A stretch of DNA of 11,333 nucleotides from an uncultured Clostridia bacterium (GCA_947589145.1 CANQCB010000044.1:1-11333), one strand, 5' to 3'. Positions 1 through 5,215 are shown, counted from the stretch's first letter. The notes: generated by a model not told the origin, from the sequence alone. Made by a program: numbers and translations.

Positions 1-44
1 CCTTTATATAAGGAAAACTCCCTAAATGGGGATTTTATAAGGGA

Positions 45-74
45 AAGCCCCCGCCGGGTTTGTGGCGGGGGCTT
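45..74 (-). terminator. Hairpin terminator of the leftward small-gene operon
   Basis: An 11-bp perfect stem (45-55 with 64-74, G+C-rich) and an 8-nt loop begin about 28 bp after the stop of the ribbon-helix-helix gene. Read leftward, the stem is followed by TTTCCC and then an A/T-rich stretch, so the U-tract is weak. A second, weaker hairpin (14-36) lies further downstream. Confidence 0.65.
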
Positions 75-102
75 GGAATGTTTTCGGAATACAGTCGGAA
101 CG

Positions 103-294
103 TCAAGCGTTGTCGGTGGGGTGGGCGGTGATGTAGTCCTCGGCGGCTTTTACAAAAAGCTGTGACAGCGACATTCCCATTTTTTCCGCTATCGCCTTGT
201 AACGGTCTTTTTCGCCTTTTTTTACAAGAACACGCAGAACGTCATACGTTTTCGCGTTGTAGCGGTTTTTTACGGACGCTGATGTTTTACCCAT
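103..294 (-). CDS. Small ribbon-helix-helix (Arc/CopG-like) DNA-binding protein
   Basis: This 63-aa basic protein has the layout of an Arc/CopG-type ribbon-helix-helix protein. A short N-terminal strand region (about residues 8-16, NRYNAKTYD) is followed by a helix rich in Lys/Arg/Leu (17-30), and then by the pattern KAIAEKMGMSLSQLFVKAAEDYI (33-55, quoted here only as a pattern of helix, Gly-Met-Ser turn and helix), which is typical of small RHH proteins on Clostridia mobile elements. Such proteins dimerise and bind operators through the N-terminal strand. The start is ATG 292-294 with an AGGAGG site at 303-308. That site lies inside the last codons of the upstream membrane peptide gene, so the two are probably co-translated. 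It may regulate the promoter at 638-666, which is inference. It could also be an antitoxin or a relaxosome-type accessory protein. Confidence 0.7.
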   Translation of the reverse strand: MGKTSASVKNRYNAKTYDVLRVLVKKGEKDRYKAIAEKMGMSLSQLFVKAAEDYITAHPTDNA

Positions 295-298
295 ATAT

Positions 299-403
299 TT
301 AACCTCCTATAACTTGGATTAGTCCTATTACACCAAATACTATAATTGCCGCTAACACTATCAGCAGGGCAATTTTTCCTGCAAGTGAAAGAATTGTTTT
401 CAA
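299..403 (-). CDS. 34-aa single-helix membrane peptide, TTG start
   Basis: This gene is too short for most gene finders. It reads TTG (401-403) to TAA (299-301) and encodes a 34-residue peptide starting MKTILSLAGKIALLIVL. One continuous hydrophobic helix spans about residues 4-32 (Ile, Leu, Val, Ala, Gly), with only two Lys near the N-terminus and Gly-Gly at the end. It is almost certainly membrane-inserted. An AGGAGGTG ribosome site lies at 413-420; AGGAGG is 11 nt from TTG, which is a little long. A GTG four codons upstream overlaps that site and is unlikely. The stop lies 4 nt before the RHH gene. No family is recognised. Size and hydrophobicity recall type I toxins or small holin-like or regulatory membrane peptides, but the charged tail of many type I toxins is missing. 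Confidence 0.6.
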   Translation of the reverse strand: MKTILSLAGKIALLIVLAAIIVFGVIGLIQVIGG

Positions 404-408
404 ACCCC

Positions 409-437
409 TTGACACCTCCTTCTTTTTGTGATATAAT
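409..437 (+). promoter_or_regulatory. Perfect consensus rightward promoter, antisense to the small operon
   Basis: TTGACA (409-414), a 17-bp spacer and TATAAT (432-437) match the sigma-70/sigma-A consensus at all 12 positions, with an extended -10 TG one base before. Transcription would start near 444 and run against the 43-aa gene and its promoter. The spacer also carries, on the other strand, the ribosome site of the 34-aa peptide. Confidence 0.75.
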
Positions 438-441
438 TATA

Positions 442-475
442 TTACCGCCTCGGGGCTTTCGCCCCGATTTGGTAA
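442..475. promoter_or_regulatory. Stem-loop between the two small genes
   Basis: An inner 7-bp stem (450-456 with 461-467) is capped by GAAA on the leftward RNA, which is a stable GNRA tetraloop. An outer 5-bp stem TTACC/GGTAA (442-446 with 471-475) is separated by a 3x3 internal loop. On the leftward mRNA it lies just upstream of the peptide's ribosome site. On the rightward RNA it lies at the extreme 5' end. It could be a weak terminator, a processing or stability element, or a translation control structure. Confidence 0.55.
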
Positions 476-481
476 CTGCCG

Positions 482-613
482 TTAGAACAATTCAATTATT
501 GTTTTAACAGCTAGGGCTAATAATGTAAGTTCTCCAGCGAACTCAATCGCCCTATTTGTGAGCTTGATTAGCTGTCCTACCAGCTTTTCAAGCTCTTTTA
601 TTTTTTGGCTCAA
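482..613 (-). CDS. 43-aa amphipathic small protein, TTG start
   Basis: TTG (611-613) to TAA (482-484), 43 aa. GGAGG at 622-626 is 8 nt from TTG. The ATG two codons upstream (617-619) is only 2 nt from GGAGG, so TTG is preferred. The first 18 residues form a charged heptad-like helix (SQKIKELEKLVGQLIKL). After a short linker, the second half is more hydrophobic (residues 25-43, ending TIIELF). It is the first gene after the consensus promoter at 638-666, with a leader of only about 15-20 nt. It is not recognised in any family. It could be a membrane-associated small protein or a leader peptide. The ideal promoter, RBS spacing and intact frame argue that it is translated. Confidence 0.6.
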   Translation of the reverse strand: MSQKIKELEKLVGQLIKLTNRAIEFAGELTLLALAVKTIIELF

Positions 614-637
614 CCTCATCACCTCCCCTCTGATTAT

Positions 638-666
638 ATTATACCATACATTGCCAAGTATGTCAA
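638..666 (-). promoter_or_regulatory. Perfect consensus leftward promoter
   Basis: On the minus strand TTGACA (661-666), 17 bp, TATAAT (638-643), with an extended -10 TGG before the hexamer. It drives the 43-aa gene, the 34-aa peptide and the RHH gene. Upstream lies a run of A and T tracts (671-715) that could act as an UP element. Confidence 0.85.
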
Positions 667-670
667 GGGG

Positions 671-715
671 TTTTTGAAAAATTTTTTAATTTTTTTAAAA
701 TTTTTTCAAAAAAAA
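671..715. promoter_or_regulatory. A/T-tract inverted repeat upstream of the leftward promoter
   Basis: This is about 45 bp of pure A and T tracts with only one G and one C. Arms 672-685 and 697-711 are inverted repeats differing by one A. The position directly upstream of the -35 fits an UP element or curved DNA. In the rightward direction it could also slow or end the antisense RNA. Confidence 0.45.
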
Positions 716-770
716 TGGGGATAGAATGGGGGGTAAAATGGGGTTCGGATTTGGCTTTACCACTAGCGCG

Positions 771-799
771 GGGCGGGGATTATAAACCCGCCCTTTTTT
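771..799 (+). terminator. Canonical rightward intrinsic terminator
   Basis: A 7-bp GC stem (GGGCGGG 771-777 with CCCGCCC 787-793), a 9-nt loop and TTTTTT (794-799). No rightward protein gene ends nearby. The only upstream rightward promoter found is 409-437, so it probably ends an RNA of roughly 350 nt. Confidence 0.7.
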
Positions 800-849
800 C
801 GCGGGCGCGGTAAATTTTCGCCGAAAAAGCGGCGGAACGGGCGATAAAG

Positions 850-901
850 CCCGCCGAAAATCGGCGGGGCGGAAATATCCCCGCCGACTAGCGGCGGGGA
901 T
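850..901 (-). terminator. Two adjacent hairpins ending the acr-like operon
   Basis: The hairpin nearest the stop codon of the HTH gene has a 10-bp perfect stem (877-886 with 892-901, loop 5 nt), starting 4 bp after the stop. A second 8-bp stem with a 3-nt loop follows at 850-857/861-868. The U-tracts are poor, so termination efficiency is uncertain. The whole 700-900 stretch is otherwise non-coding and rich in short G+C inverted repeats. Confidence 0.55.
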
Positions 902-905
902 TGAT

Positions 906-1316
906 TTATGTTTGCTCTGCGTCCTCAATAGTGGGCAGTTCGCTGATGATTGCGAAAACTACAAGCTGTATCATATACGCGGGCGGAACGCGCGAGCCGG
1001 ACACCCACGCTTGAATGGTTCGGCGCGGGATTTCGATGTATTTTGACATCGCTGTCGCCGTTCCGAGCGCGAACTGCTCGTGCGCCATAATCCAAAGCAA
1101 CTCGCGCCAGTCATTGTGCGCGGCGCAGTATACGAGCTTACACCACAACACCAGATTGTCCGCATCATACGGGCAGTTTTGGGGATACCCATATTCCGCG
1201 ATAAACTCCTCCGCACTCCTGCACTGCTTAGCGTCATCGACGTACAGCAGGAACTCCGTGTATATTGCCTTGTGCGGTATGTTGCTGAGCATTAATTGAT
1301 TTTTATTGTTGTTCAT
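906..1316 (-). CDS. HTH protein at the end of the operon, candidate Aca-like regulator
   Basis: A 136-aa protein. The last third (residues 85-120) has a clear helix-turn-helix: GTATAMSKYIEI, then the recognition helix PRRTIQAWVSGSR, then PPAYMIQLVVF. The pattern IPxRTxQxWxxGxRxPPxY is common in small phage and element proteins of Clostridia. The first 80 residues (two Trp/Cys-containing helices) are not recognised. The start is ATG 1314-1316 with AAAGGAGT at 1323-1330. It is the last gene of the leftward operon that also carries an AcrVA2-like gene. Anti-CRISPR operons commonly end with an HTH gene (aca) that represses the operon promoter, so I propose that role; it is inference. Tandem repeats just upstream of the gene are possible binding sites. 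Confidence 0.65.
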   Translation of the reverse strand: MNNNKNQLMLSNIPHKAIYTEFLLYVDDAKQCRSAEEFIAEYGYPQNCPYDADNLVLWCKLVYCAAHNDWRELLWIMAHEQFALGTATAMSKYIEIPRRTIQAWVSGSRVPPAYMIQLVVFAIISELPTIEDAEQT

Positions 1317-1341
1317 TTTTTTACTCCTTTCAACTCTCTTG

Positions 1342-1376
1342 CGACTTTTGACCGACTTTTGACCTTTTAGGTCAAA
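1342..1376. repeat. Tandem 11-bp repeats and inverted repeat before the HTH gene
   Basis: Two back-to-back copies of CGACTTTTGAC (1342-1352, 1353-1363) are followed by an inverted repeat TTTGACC-5 nt-GGTCAAA (1358-1364/1370-1376). A degenerate third copy CGACTTTCAAC is at 1380-1390. The position in the leader of the HTH gene suggests an operator or an mRNA structure. Confidence 0.5.
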
Positions 1377-1392
1377 CCTCGACTTTCAACTT

Positions 1393-1686
1393 TCAATCCT
1401 CAAATGGCTCTTCGACGTACTCGCCGATTATCGGTATGTTTTCTTCCGAGACGTTTACGACGGCGTAACCGCCCGCCATAACCTTGTTATCGGCGTTAAA
1501 GTAATATAATCTACCGATACCGTTTTTAAGGCGGTACACGGCGGTTTTCGTTATCGGCTTGTTGTGCAAATACCCCTCGCGGGTCAGAATTTGCAAGCCG
1601 TTGTCGGCTATATCCTGCACGATGCGCGGTTTCTGGTCGCTCTGATTTTCGGCGGCTAGTAAATATTCTAGTGTCATTGTTTTCAT
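1393..1686 (-). CDS. Hypothetical protein, 97 aa
   Basis: This family is not recognised. The 97-aa protein starts with a helix (TLEYLLAAENQ), and residues 20-60 alternate charged and hydrophobic positions. A beta-rich middle follows (AVYRLKNGIGRLYYFNADNK, 49-68), then an acidic tail ending EEPFED. Its ATG (1684-1686) overlaps the stop of the preceding gene as ATGA, which suggests translational coupling. An SD-like AAAGGAA (1687-1693) is too close to this ATG but is about 10 nt from an ATG three codons later (1675-1677), so the protein may be 94 aa. It lies between the AcrVA2-like and HTH genes, so it is a candidate anti-defence protein by association only. Confidence 0.65.
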   Translation of the reverse strand: MKTMTLEYLLAAENQSDQKPRIVQDIADNGLQILTREGYLHNKPITKTAVYRLKNGIGRLYYFNADNKVMAGGYAVVNVSEENIPIIGEYVEEPFED

Positions 1687-1946
1687 TTCCTTTCTTGCGC
1701 TATTTTTCTGTCCAAATCGGTTACATCATCATTGTAGATGATTTCATCAACTTGCATTCTGTACCATTCCTCGTTGTCCTCATCATCAAAATGTACATAC
1801 ACGTTTTCAACGTATATATAGTCTATTGCTACGTTTCTAGCAGCTAAATCCTTTTTCAGACAATTCAAAGAACGGTCACTAGCACTTGCTTCAATGCACA
1901 ATGTAGAATTATCATCTACAATGCTTAAAAATCGGGATAATTTCAT
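1683..1946 (-). CDS. Hypothetical acidic protein, 87 aa
   Basis: This protein has no family that I recognise. The 87 residues include an acidic central region (HFDDEDNEEWY around 52-62) flanked by hydrophobic strand-like segments (IDYIYVENVYV, 41-51; VDEIIYNDD, 66-74), and it ends in a basic KIAQERK tail. AAGGAG at 1955-1960 precedes ATG 1944-1946 by 8 nt. The ribosome site directly follows the stop of the AcrVA2-like gene, and the stop overlaps the next start. Genes are packed without spacers, as is typical for phage early and accessory operons. Confidence 0.65.
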   Translation of the reverse strand: MKLSRFLSIVDDNSTLCIEASASDRSLNCLKKDLAARNVAIDYIYVENVYVHFDDEDNEEWYRMQVDEIIYNDDVTDLDRKIAQERK

Positions 1947-1960
1947 ATTTTACGCTCCTT

Positions 1961-2899
1961 TCAACTCTTATGGTTCTTGCGCTTTTTCTCGCGCTGTCTG
2001 ACTGTCGGTTTAATGTCCTCGCTTTCGCCGTGAATGAAAATCGGCGACAGAAATTTCACAATCAGCTGTTTCGCGCCCGCCGTTCCCGTCCAGAAACTGT
2101 GATAATGCGCCCGGCGCAGGTGCGGGGATTTTGCTGTACCTTTCCCGCCTGCGCCTCCCGCGCCCGTCGAGGTGCGCCGTTCGCGCTCCTCGTACTCGCG
2201 GATTATTCGTCCCGCTTTCGCGCCGACATTGCCGATTTTGAGCGTATTTTTCTTGCCTTTTTTGGCGGTCTTTTTCGGCGCAGTCGTCCGCGGGAGTTCG
2301 ATTTTCGTCGTGCTTACGTCGGGTTCGACCGTGCAAAGATAGATTACAGCGTTCAGCGCGGCGCGAAGATTACGCAGAAACCAGTCCGGAACATCGTACT
2401 CTTGTAGGAGTTCCTCGACGGTTTCCCCGTCGTTTTCGTCAGTAGGAAAACGGATTTTTAAGTAAGAAGTCACATCATCTTTAAGAAAAGAGAGCCAAAT
2501 CTCGCTGTCTAGGCTATTAACCATACACCCCGCGAACCCGCGCTCGAACTCGTGGTCTATCCAAAACGTCGGGAACGGCAGGAGCTTAAACACAGCGTAG
2601 TGTATTTCGACTTTTTCAACGGATTGTATCGTGTCCCACAGCTTGTCGTCAAAGCGGTACACTTGCTTAGTCTTATTCCAAGCAAAAACATTTTGATAAT
2701 TCAGCATTGTATTATCAATCTGTTTTTCGGTCACGGTATCGTAATACAGATTATATTCGGGGCTTGTCAGAATGTGCTTGAGGCGGGCGCGGAGCAGTTC
2801 TTCATCGTAGGATACGGCTTTAATCTCGTCGTAAAGGTCGCCCGCCTGCTGACGGAGTTTCTTGTCGAGCCGTATCGGGTAGATTTCGTTGATGTCCAT
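1961..2899 (-). CDS. AcrVA2-like anti-CRISPR family protein (tentative)
   Basis: This 312-aa protein resembles AcrVA2 of Moraxella bovoculi, recalled from memory, which lowers Cas12a levels by acting on its translation and mRNA. The N-terminal domain matches weakly (LLPFPTFWID, residues 106-115, against a similar LPDW...D segment). A helix YLCTVEPDV (187-195) matches LCVAEPDI. The C-terminus has PHLRRAHYHSFWTGT (259-273), corresponding to PHIRRGHWHGYWQGT, followed by AKQLIVKFLSPIFIHG, matching a V-x-W-x-P-x-F-V ending. Length is close to the roughly 320 aa of AcrVA2. Between these blocks lies a Lys-rich linker (about 205-220) and a Gly-rich segment (245-254). A GTG at 2912-2914 overlaps the upstream stop but sits on the ribosome site. 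I chose ATG 2897-2899, 14 nt from AAAGGAG. Fold homology looks real; Cas12a inhibition in this host is inferred. Confidence 0.65.
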   Translation of the reverse strand: MDINEIYPIRLDKKLRQQAGDLYDEIKAVSYDEELLRARLKHILTSPEYNLYYDTVTEKQIDNTMLNYQNVFAWNKTKQVYRFDDKLWDTIQSVEKVEIHYAVFKLLPFPTFWIDHEFERGFAGCMVNSLDSEIWLSFLKDDVTSYLKIRFPTDENDGETVEELLQEYDVPDWFLRNLRAALNAVIYLCTVEPDVSTTKIELPRTTAPKKTAKKGKKNTLKIGNVGAKAGRIIREYEERERRTSTGAGGAGGKGTAKSPHLRRAHYHSFWTGTAGAKQLIVKFLSPIFIHGESEDIKPTVRQREKKRKNHKS

Positions 2900-2910
2900 T
2901 AGATTGCTTA

Positions 2911-3540
2911 TCACTCCTTTGCATTAAAAATATAATTCACATCACACAAATCAAGTGATTCAAAATTCCAACCCGTTCCGCGAAAATAGTGTTCTCCGGT
3001 GGTACAACTGATGTATGCCGTTCGCGCAAACCTTTCAAGCACTCGATCATCGGCAGGCTCGCGCCCGTGTTCCCCGTAGTATTCCGCGCTTATGCCACAC
3101 CAAGTGATACGGCGCATAATGCTTTCGTCAAGCGCGGGGTCTTTCCAGTGGTAGGAGTAATTGGGCATTAGGTCTTCGGGATAGTCGTCTATTCCGCGCA
3201 GTTTGGTTTTAAAGATTTCGGGGACATAGATAGCCTTTATCCGTTCGGGTGCAACCCGCTCCGTAGTATACTCTATATAGTCCTCTCTGTGGCGGTCATT
3301 CTCGCACATCTGGGATTGTTGATAATCGTCAACCTCGACTTCCAACAGAGCCACTCCGTACGACCACGGATAAGAGTTACATTTCCCCGCAATCGGCTTA
3401 AACAGGTATACTCTGTCCGTGGGGTTCTTCGCGCGCTTGTCGTTTTCCCAATTGTCGTTTTCACACTCGTCAAGGGGCAACAGCCCCTTTTCGAGTATGC
3501 TTGCCAAATCGCAGATGTCAACGTTTTTATACAGTTTCAT
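2911..3540 (-). CDS. Possible ADP-ribosyltransferase-fold protein, 209 aa
   Basis: The N-terminus, MKLYKNVDICDLASILEKGLLP, is quoted as the pattern LYxN-x4-L-x2-ILExGLLP. It recalls the first strand and helix of DarT/DUF4433-like and other ART-fold proteins (YHFTH...L..IL..GL). A strand DRVYLFKP (42-49) could hold the Tyr of an H-Y-E triad. Then come GVALLEVEVDD (62-72) and TERVAPERIKAIYVPE (93-108), like the V-P-E-R-I element before the last catalytic Glu. The first His is replaced by Lys5, so activity, if any, is uncertain. No signal peptide or membrane segment is seen. ATG 3538-3540 has GAGGGG upstream, and the stop overlaps the next gene's GTG. ADP-ribosylating anti-CRISPRs (AcrIF11) are known, which makes this neighbour notable. 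The family call rests on pattern only. Confidence 0.45.
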   Translation of the reverse strand: MKLYKNVDICDLASILEKGLLPLDECENDNWENDKRAKNPTDRVYLFKPIAGKCNSYPWSYGVALLEVEVDDYQQSQMCENDRHREDYIEYTTERVAPERIKAIYVPEIFKTKLRGIDDYPEDLMPNYSYHWKDPALDESIMRRITWCGISAEYYGEHGREPADDRVLERFARTAYISCTTGEHYFRGTGWNFESLDLCDVNYIFNAKE

Positions 3541-3555
3541 ATTTTCAGCCCCTCA

Positions 3556-3867
3556 TTAAATCCAATCATCGACGAGCCAAAGCGTAACGGTTTCGTCGTC
3601 GTCATTAAAATAGCCCGTGTAGATTTCCAATTCTACATCCAAATCAAGCTGTTGGTCGCCGATTAGTTCGGCTTTCAGCAAGTCAACGATATAATCATAA
3701 TCGCCGCTTTCTATAAGCTGTCTGACCGTCATTTTTTCTTGTAACTCTATCCTGTTCCAATCCCACTCCAGATAATCAAGATAGGTGTGTATCATCTCCG
3801 CGCCTGCTTTGGTTTCGACAATCGCACTTTCGTGTGCGTAGTTTAAAATGTCCTCGTAAAGTCTCAT
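3556..3867 (-). CDS. Hypothetical acidic protein, 103 aa
   Basis: No family is recognised. The protein is strongly acidic and Tyr/Trp/Leu-rich. It has a helical N-terminal half (LYEDILNYAHESAIVETK, then IHTYLDYLEWDWNR), a segment TVRQLIESGDYDYIVDLLKAEL (47-68, written as helix-turn-helix-like pattern) and an acidic C-terminus with YTGYFNDDDETVTLW. Its charge suggests a DNA- or RNA-mimic surface, but this is speculation. AGGAGG-type sequence (cctcct, 3877-3882) precedes ATG 3865-3867. It sits mid-operon with 12-17 nt gaps on either side. Confidence 0.65.
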   Translation of the reverse strand: MRLYEDILNYAHESAIVETKAGAEMIHTYLDYLEWDWNRIELQEKMTVRQLIESGDYDYIVDLLKAELIGDQQLDLDVELEIYTGYFNDDDETVTLWLVDDWI

Positions 3868-3883
3868 TTTGTGTCCTCCTCAA

Positions 3884-4168
3884 TTAATAATCCTCTAATC
3901 CGTCGCCCCAACCGTTGATGTTGCAACTGTTGCCGCAACCGTCTTCCCAGCTGTCGGTTATCGGCTCGCTCCCCTCGTTGAGGTCCTGCCTGCATCTGTC
4001 GCTGTCCTCGTTCGTGTCGGGGTATATCCCGCCGAGAAACTTCCCGTCCGCGTTGTACACGTCAAAAGCGTACCCGCAGTAACTCCACGTCTTGGAGCAT
4101 ACTGTTATTCCGTTTTCAAATGCCCATTCTTCCGTGCCGTCTAAGTGTTCTGTCTTTGTGTATTGCAT
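3884..4168 (-). CDS. Hypothetical acidic cysteine-containing protein, 94 aa
   Basis: No family is recognised. The 94 residues are very acidic and hydrophilic, with five Cys. Two are in a C-terminal DGCGNSCN motif and the others in VCSK, YCGY and RCRQ. There is a beta-like stretch (GYAFDVYNADGKFLGGIYPD). A TTG at 4172-4174 would extend it by two codons but lies against the ribosome site. ATG 4166-4168 is 7 nt from GAGGAGG (4176-4182) and is preferred. The end of the upstream gene lies between that ribosome site and the ATG, so translation is probably coupled. The Cys may bind metal, but no standard knuckle spacing is evident. Confidence 0.65.
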   Translation of the reverse strand: MQYTKTEHLDGTEEWAFENGITVCSKTWSYCGYAFDVYNADGKFLGGIYPDTNEDSDRCRQDLNEGSEPITDSWEDGCGNSCNINGWGDGLEDY

Positions 4169-4170
4169 AT

Positions 4171-4710
4171 TCAATCCTCCTCGTACATTCTAGCCTCGCG
4201 CTCCATTCTCTCGAGTTCTTTCGCCTCTCGCCTTTCGTCCGCGATTGCTGTATCTATCATCTCATCGTATGCGTCGCTGTCGCTTGTTTCGCCCTTGATT
4301 GCCCGTTCATATGCGCTGTTGTAAGCGGCGGGTGCGTTCTTTTCTATCCATTCCATCTGCTCGAACTCGTCGAGGTCGTCCTCGTCTGTCGCCTTGTCAA
4401 GTTCCGCGAGTTGGCTTTCGCTCATTGCCGCCCTCATATCCTCAAGCATTACCTCATCATCACCGTACCAATCCATTGGCGACCATCCGACGTACCGAAA
4501 GCCCTTAATCTCGCGCAGACCCTCAGCCTCAAGGTAGCTGTTGCCGGTGTTTTGGAAAATCTCCGTTTCGCCGTCTGCCCAAAGATAAACGATAAATTCG
4601 TCCTGCCCATTTCTCAGCGCCAGTGCGGTTGCCTCAGCGAAAGCGTCCATCAGCGCTTCGCGGTTGTTGTCGATTATCGTTGCCCAGTCAAGTCTTTTTG
4701 TATTTGTCAT
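4171..4710 (-). CDS. Hypothetical strongly acidic protein, 179 aa
   Basis: No family is recognised. The N-terminal half (1-85) is mixed alpha/beta: a helix REALMDAFAEATALALRNGQ, strands DEFIVYLWADG and TEIFQ, then FRYVGWSPMDWYGDDE. The second half is almost purely helical and Asp/Glu-rich, with likely coiled coil near the C-terminus (ADERREAKELERMEREAR). Predicted pI is very low. AGGAGG (4719-4724) is 8 nt from ATG 4708-4710. The 16-bp start region (4708-4723) is identical to that of the first gene of the operon. The acidic composition fits a DNA- or RNA-mimic anti-defence protein, by composition and location only. Confidence 0.65.
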   Translation of the reverse strand: MTNTKRLDWATIIDNNREALMDAFAEATALALRNGQDEFIVYLWADGETEIFQNTGNSYLEAEGLREIKGFRYVGWSPMDWYGDDEVMLEDMRAAMSESQLAELDKATDEDDLDEFEQMEWIEKNAPAAYNSAYERAIKGETSDSDAYDEMIDTAIADERREAKELERMEREARMYEED

Positions 4711-4728
4711 TTTATTTTCCTCCTGTTT

Positions 4729-4992
4729 TCATCTGCTATAACGCTCTTTTAGTTTGCCGTTGATATAATCATAATCATTAGGTGTACATTCGCTGACAAT
4801 GCCCTTTGAGAGCATATCATTCAGCGAGTTTCTGTTGTCCTCGCTGTCGGCGAGAATTGTTATTCCAAAGTGATTAAAAAACTTACTGTTAGTATCGTCT
4901 ATAATCGCTATTCCGTCAACCTCTTTTGCAAGGTTTTTGCCTTCAAAATCAAAATACGCTGTGCAATAGCCTTGGCAAGTGATTTTTTTCAT
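4729..4992 (-). CDS. Hypothetical protein, 87 aa, first gene of the leftward operon
   Basis: No family is recognised. The 87-aa protein starts MKKITCQGYCTAYFDFEGK and continues with strand-like GIAIIDDTN and HFGITILADSEDN, then a helix NSLNDMLSKGI, and ends with the basic KLKERYSR. The ATG (4990-4992) is 8 nt from GGGAGG (5001-5006). It is the gene closest to the promoter at 5052-5080, with a leader of about 50 nt. First genes of such operons are often expressed at once after infection, in line with an early anti-host role (inference). Confidence 0.65.
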   Translation of the reverse strand: MKKITCQGYCTAYFDFEGKNLAKEVDGIAIIDDTNSKFFNHFGITILADSEDNRNSLNDMLSKGIVSECTPNDYDYINGKLKERYSR

Positions 4993-5051
4993 TTTATTTT
5001 CCTCCCGTTATCGTCTGCGGTTTTTCGTCCCCGCTCCGTCCTTGTAATTAT

Positions 5052-5080
5052 ATTATGGCACAATGTGCGCAGAAAGTCAA
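5052..5080 (-). promoter_or_regulatory. Leftward promoter of the acr-like operon
   Basis: On the minus strand TTGACT (5075-5080), 17-bp spacer, CATAAT (5052-5057), which is 10 of 12 consensus positions. It lies about 60 bp upstream of the first gene and in front of nine co-directional genes with no internal terminator until 901. An inverted repeat lies in the spacer. Confidence 0.75.
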
Positions 5081-5112
5081 TAGCTTTTTTTGTAAAATCG
5101 CGCTCAATGTGC
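5058..5112. promoter_or_regulatory. Pair of operator-like sites at the leftward promoter
   Basis: GCACAATGTGC (5058-5068) is an 11-bp palindrome with a central A, inside the spacer between -10 and -35. A near copy, GCTCAATGTGC, lies at 5102-5112 (10 of 11 identical), 44 bp away or about four helical turns. Occupancy would block RNA polymerase. The likely binder is the HTH protein encoded at the operon's end. Confidence 0.55.
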
Positions 5113-5206
5113 GTTTTTCTACCTTTCCTACAAAAGGCGGCAGGAAATTTTGTTGTAAATATACAATGCTTTCGGGCAAATTTGTCCCGTTTGTCCCTTT
5201 TATATG

Positions 5207-5215
5207 TGCTATAAT
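5207..5215 (+). promoter_or_regulatory. Rightward extended -10 promoter
   Basis: TGCTATAAT, a perfect extended -10, with no good -35 at 16-18 bp. Just upstream is a direct repeat of TTTGTCCC (5181-5188, 5190-5197) that could be an activator site. It is divergent from the leftward promoter 5052-5080. Confidence 0.55.

Noticed and set aside
671..725. Rightward TTG frame of 16 codons starting after a copy of the repeated TGTCAAGGGGTTT sequence
   Set aside because: It resembles the start of the 34-aa peptide gene, but has no AGGAGG site and lies in an A/T tract; probably chance or a remnant.
695..928. 77-aa leftward frame
   Set aside because: Lies over hairpins and the terminator region and overlaps the end of the HTH gene; Pro/Arg-rich with no ribosome site.
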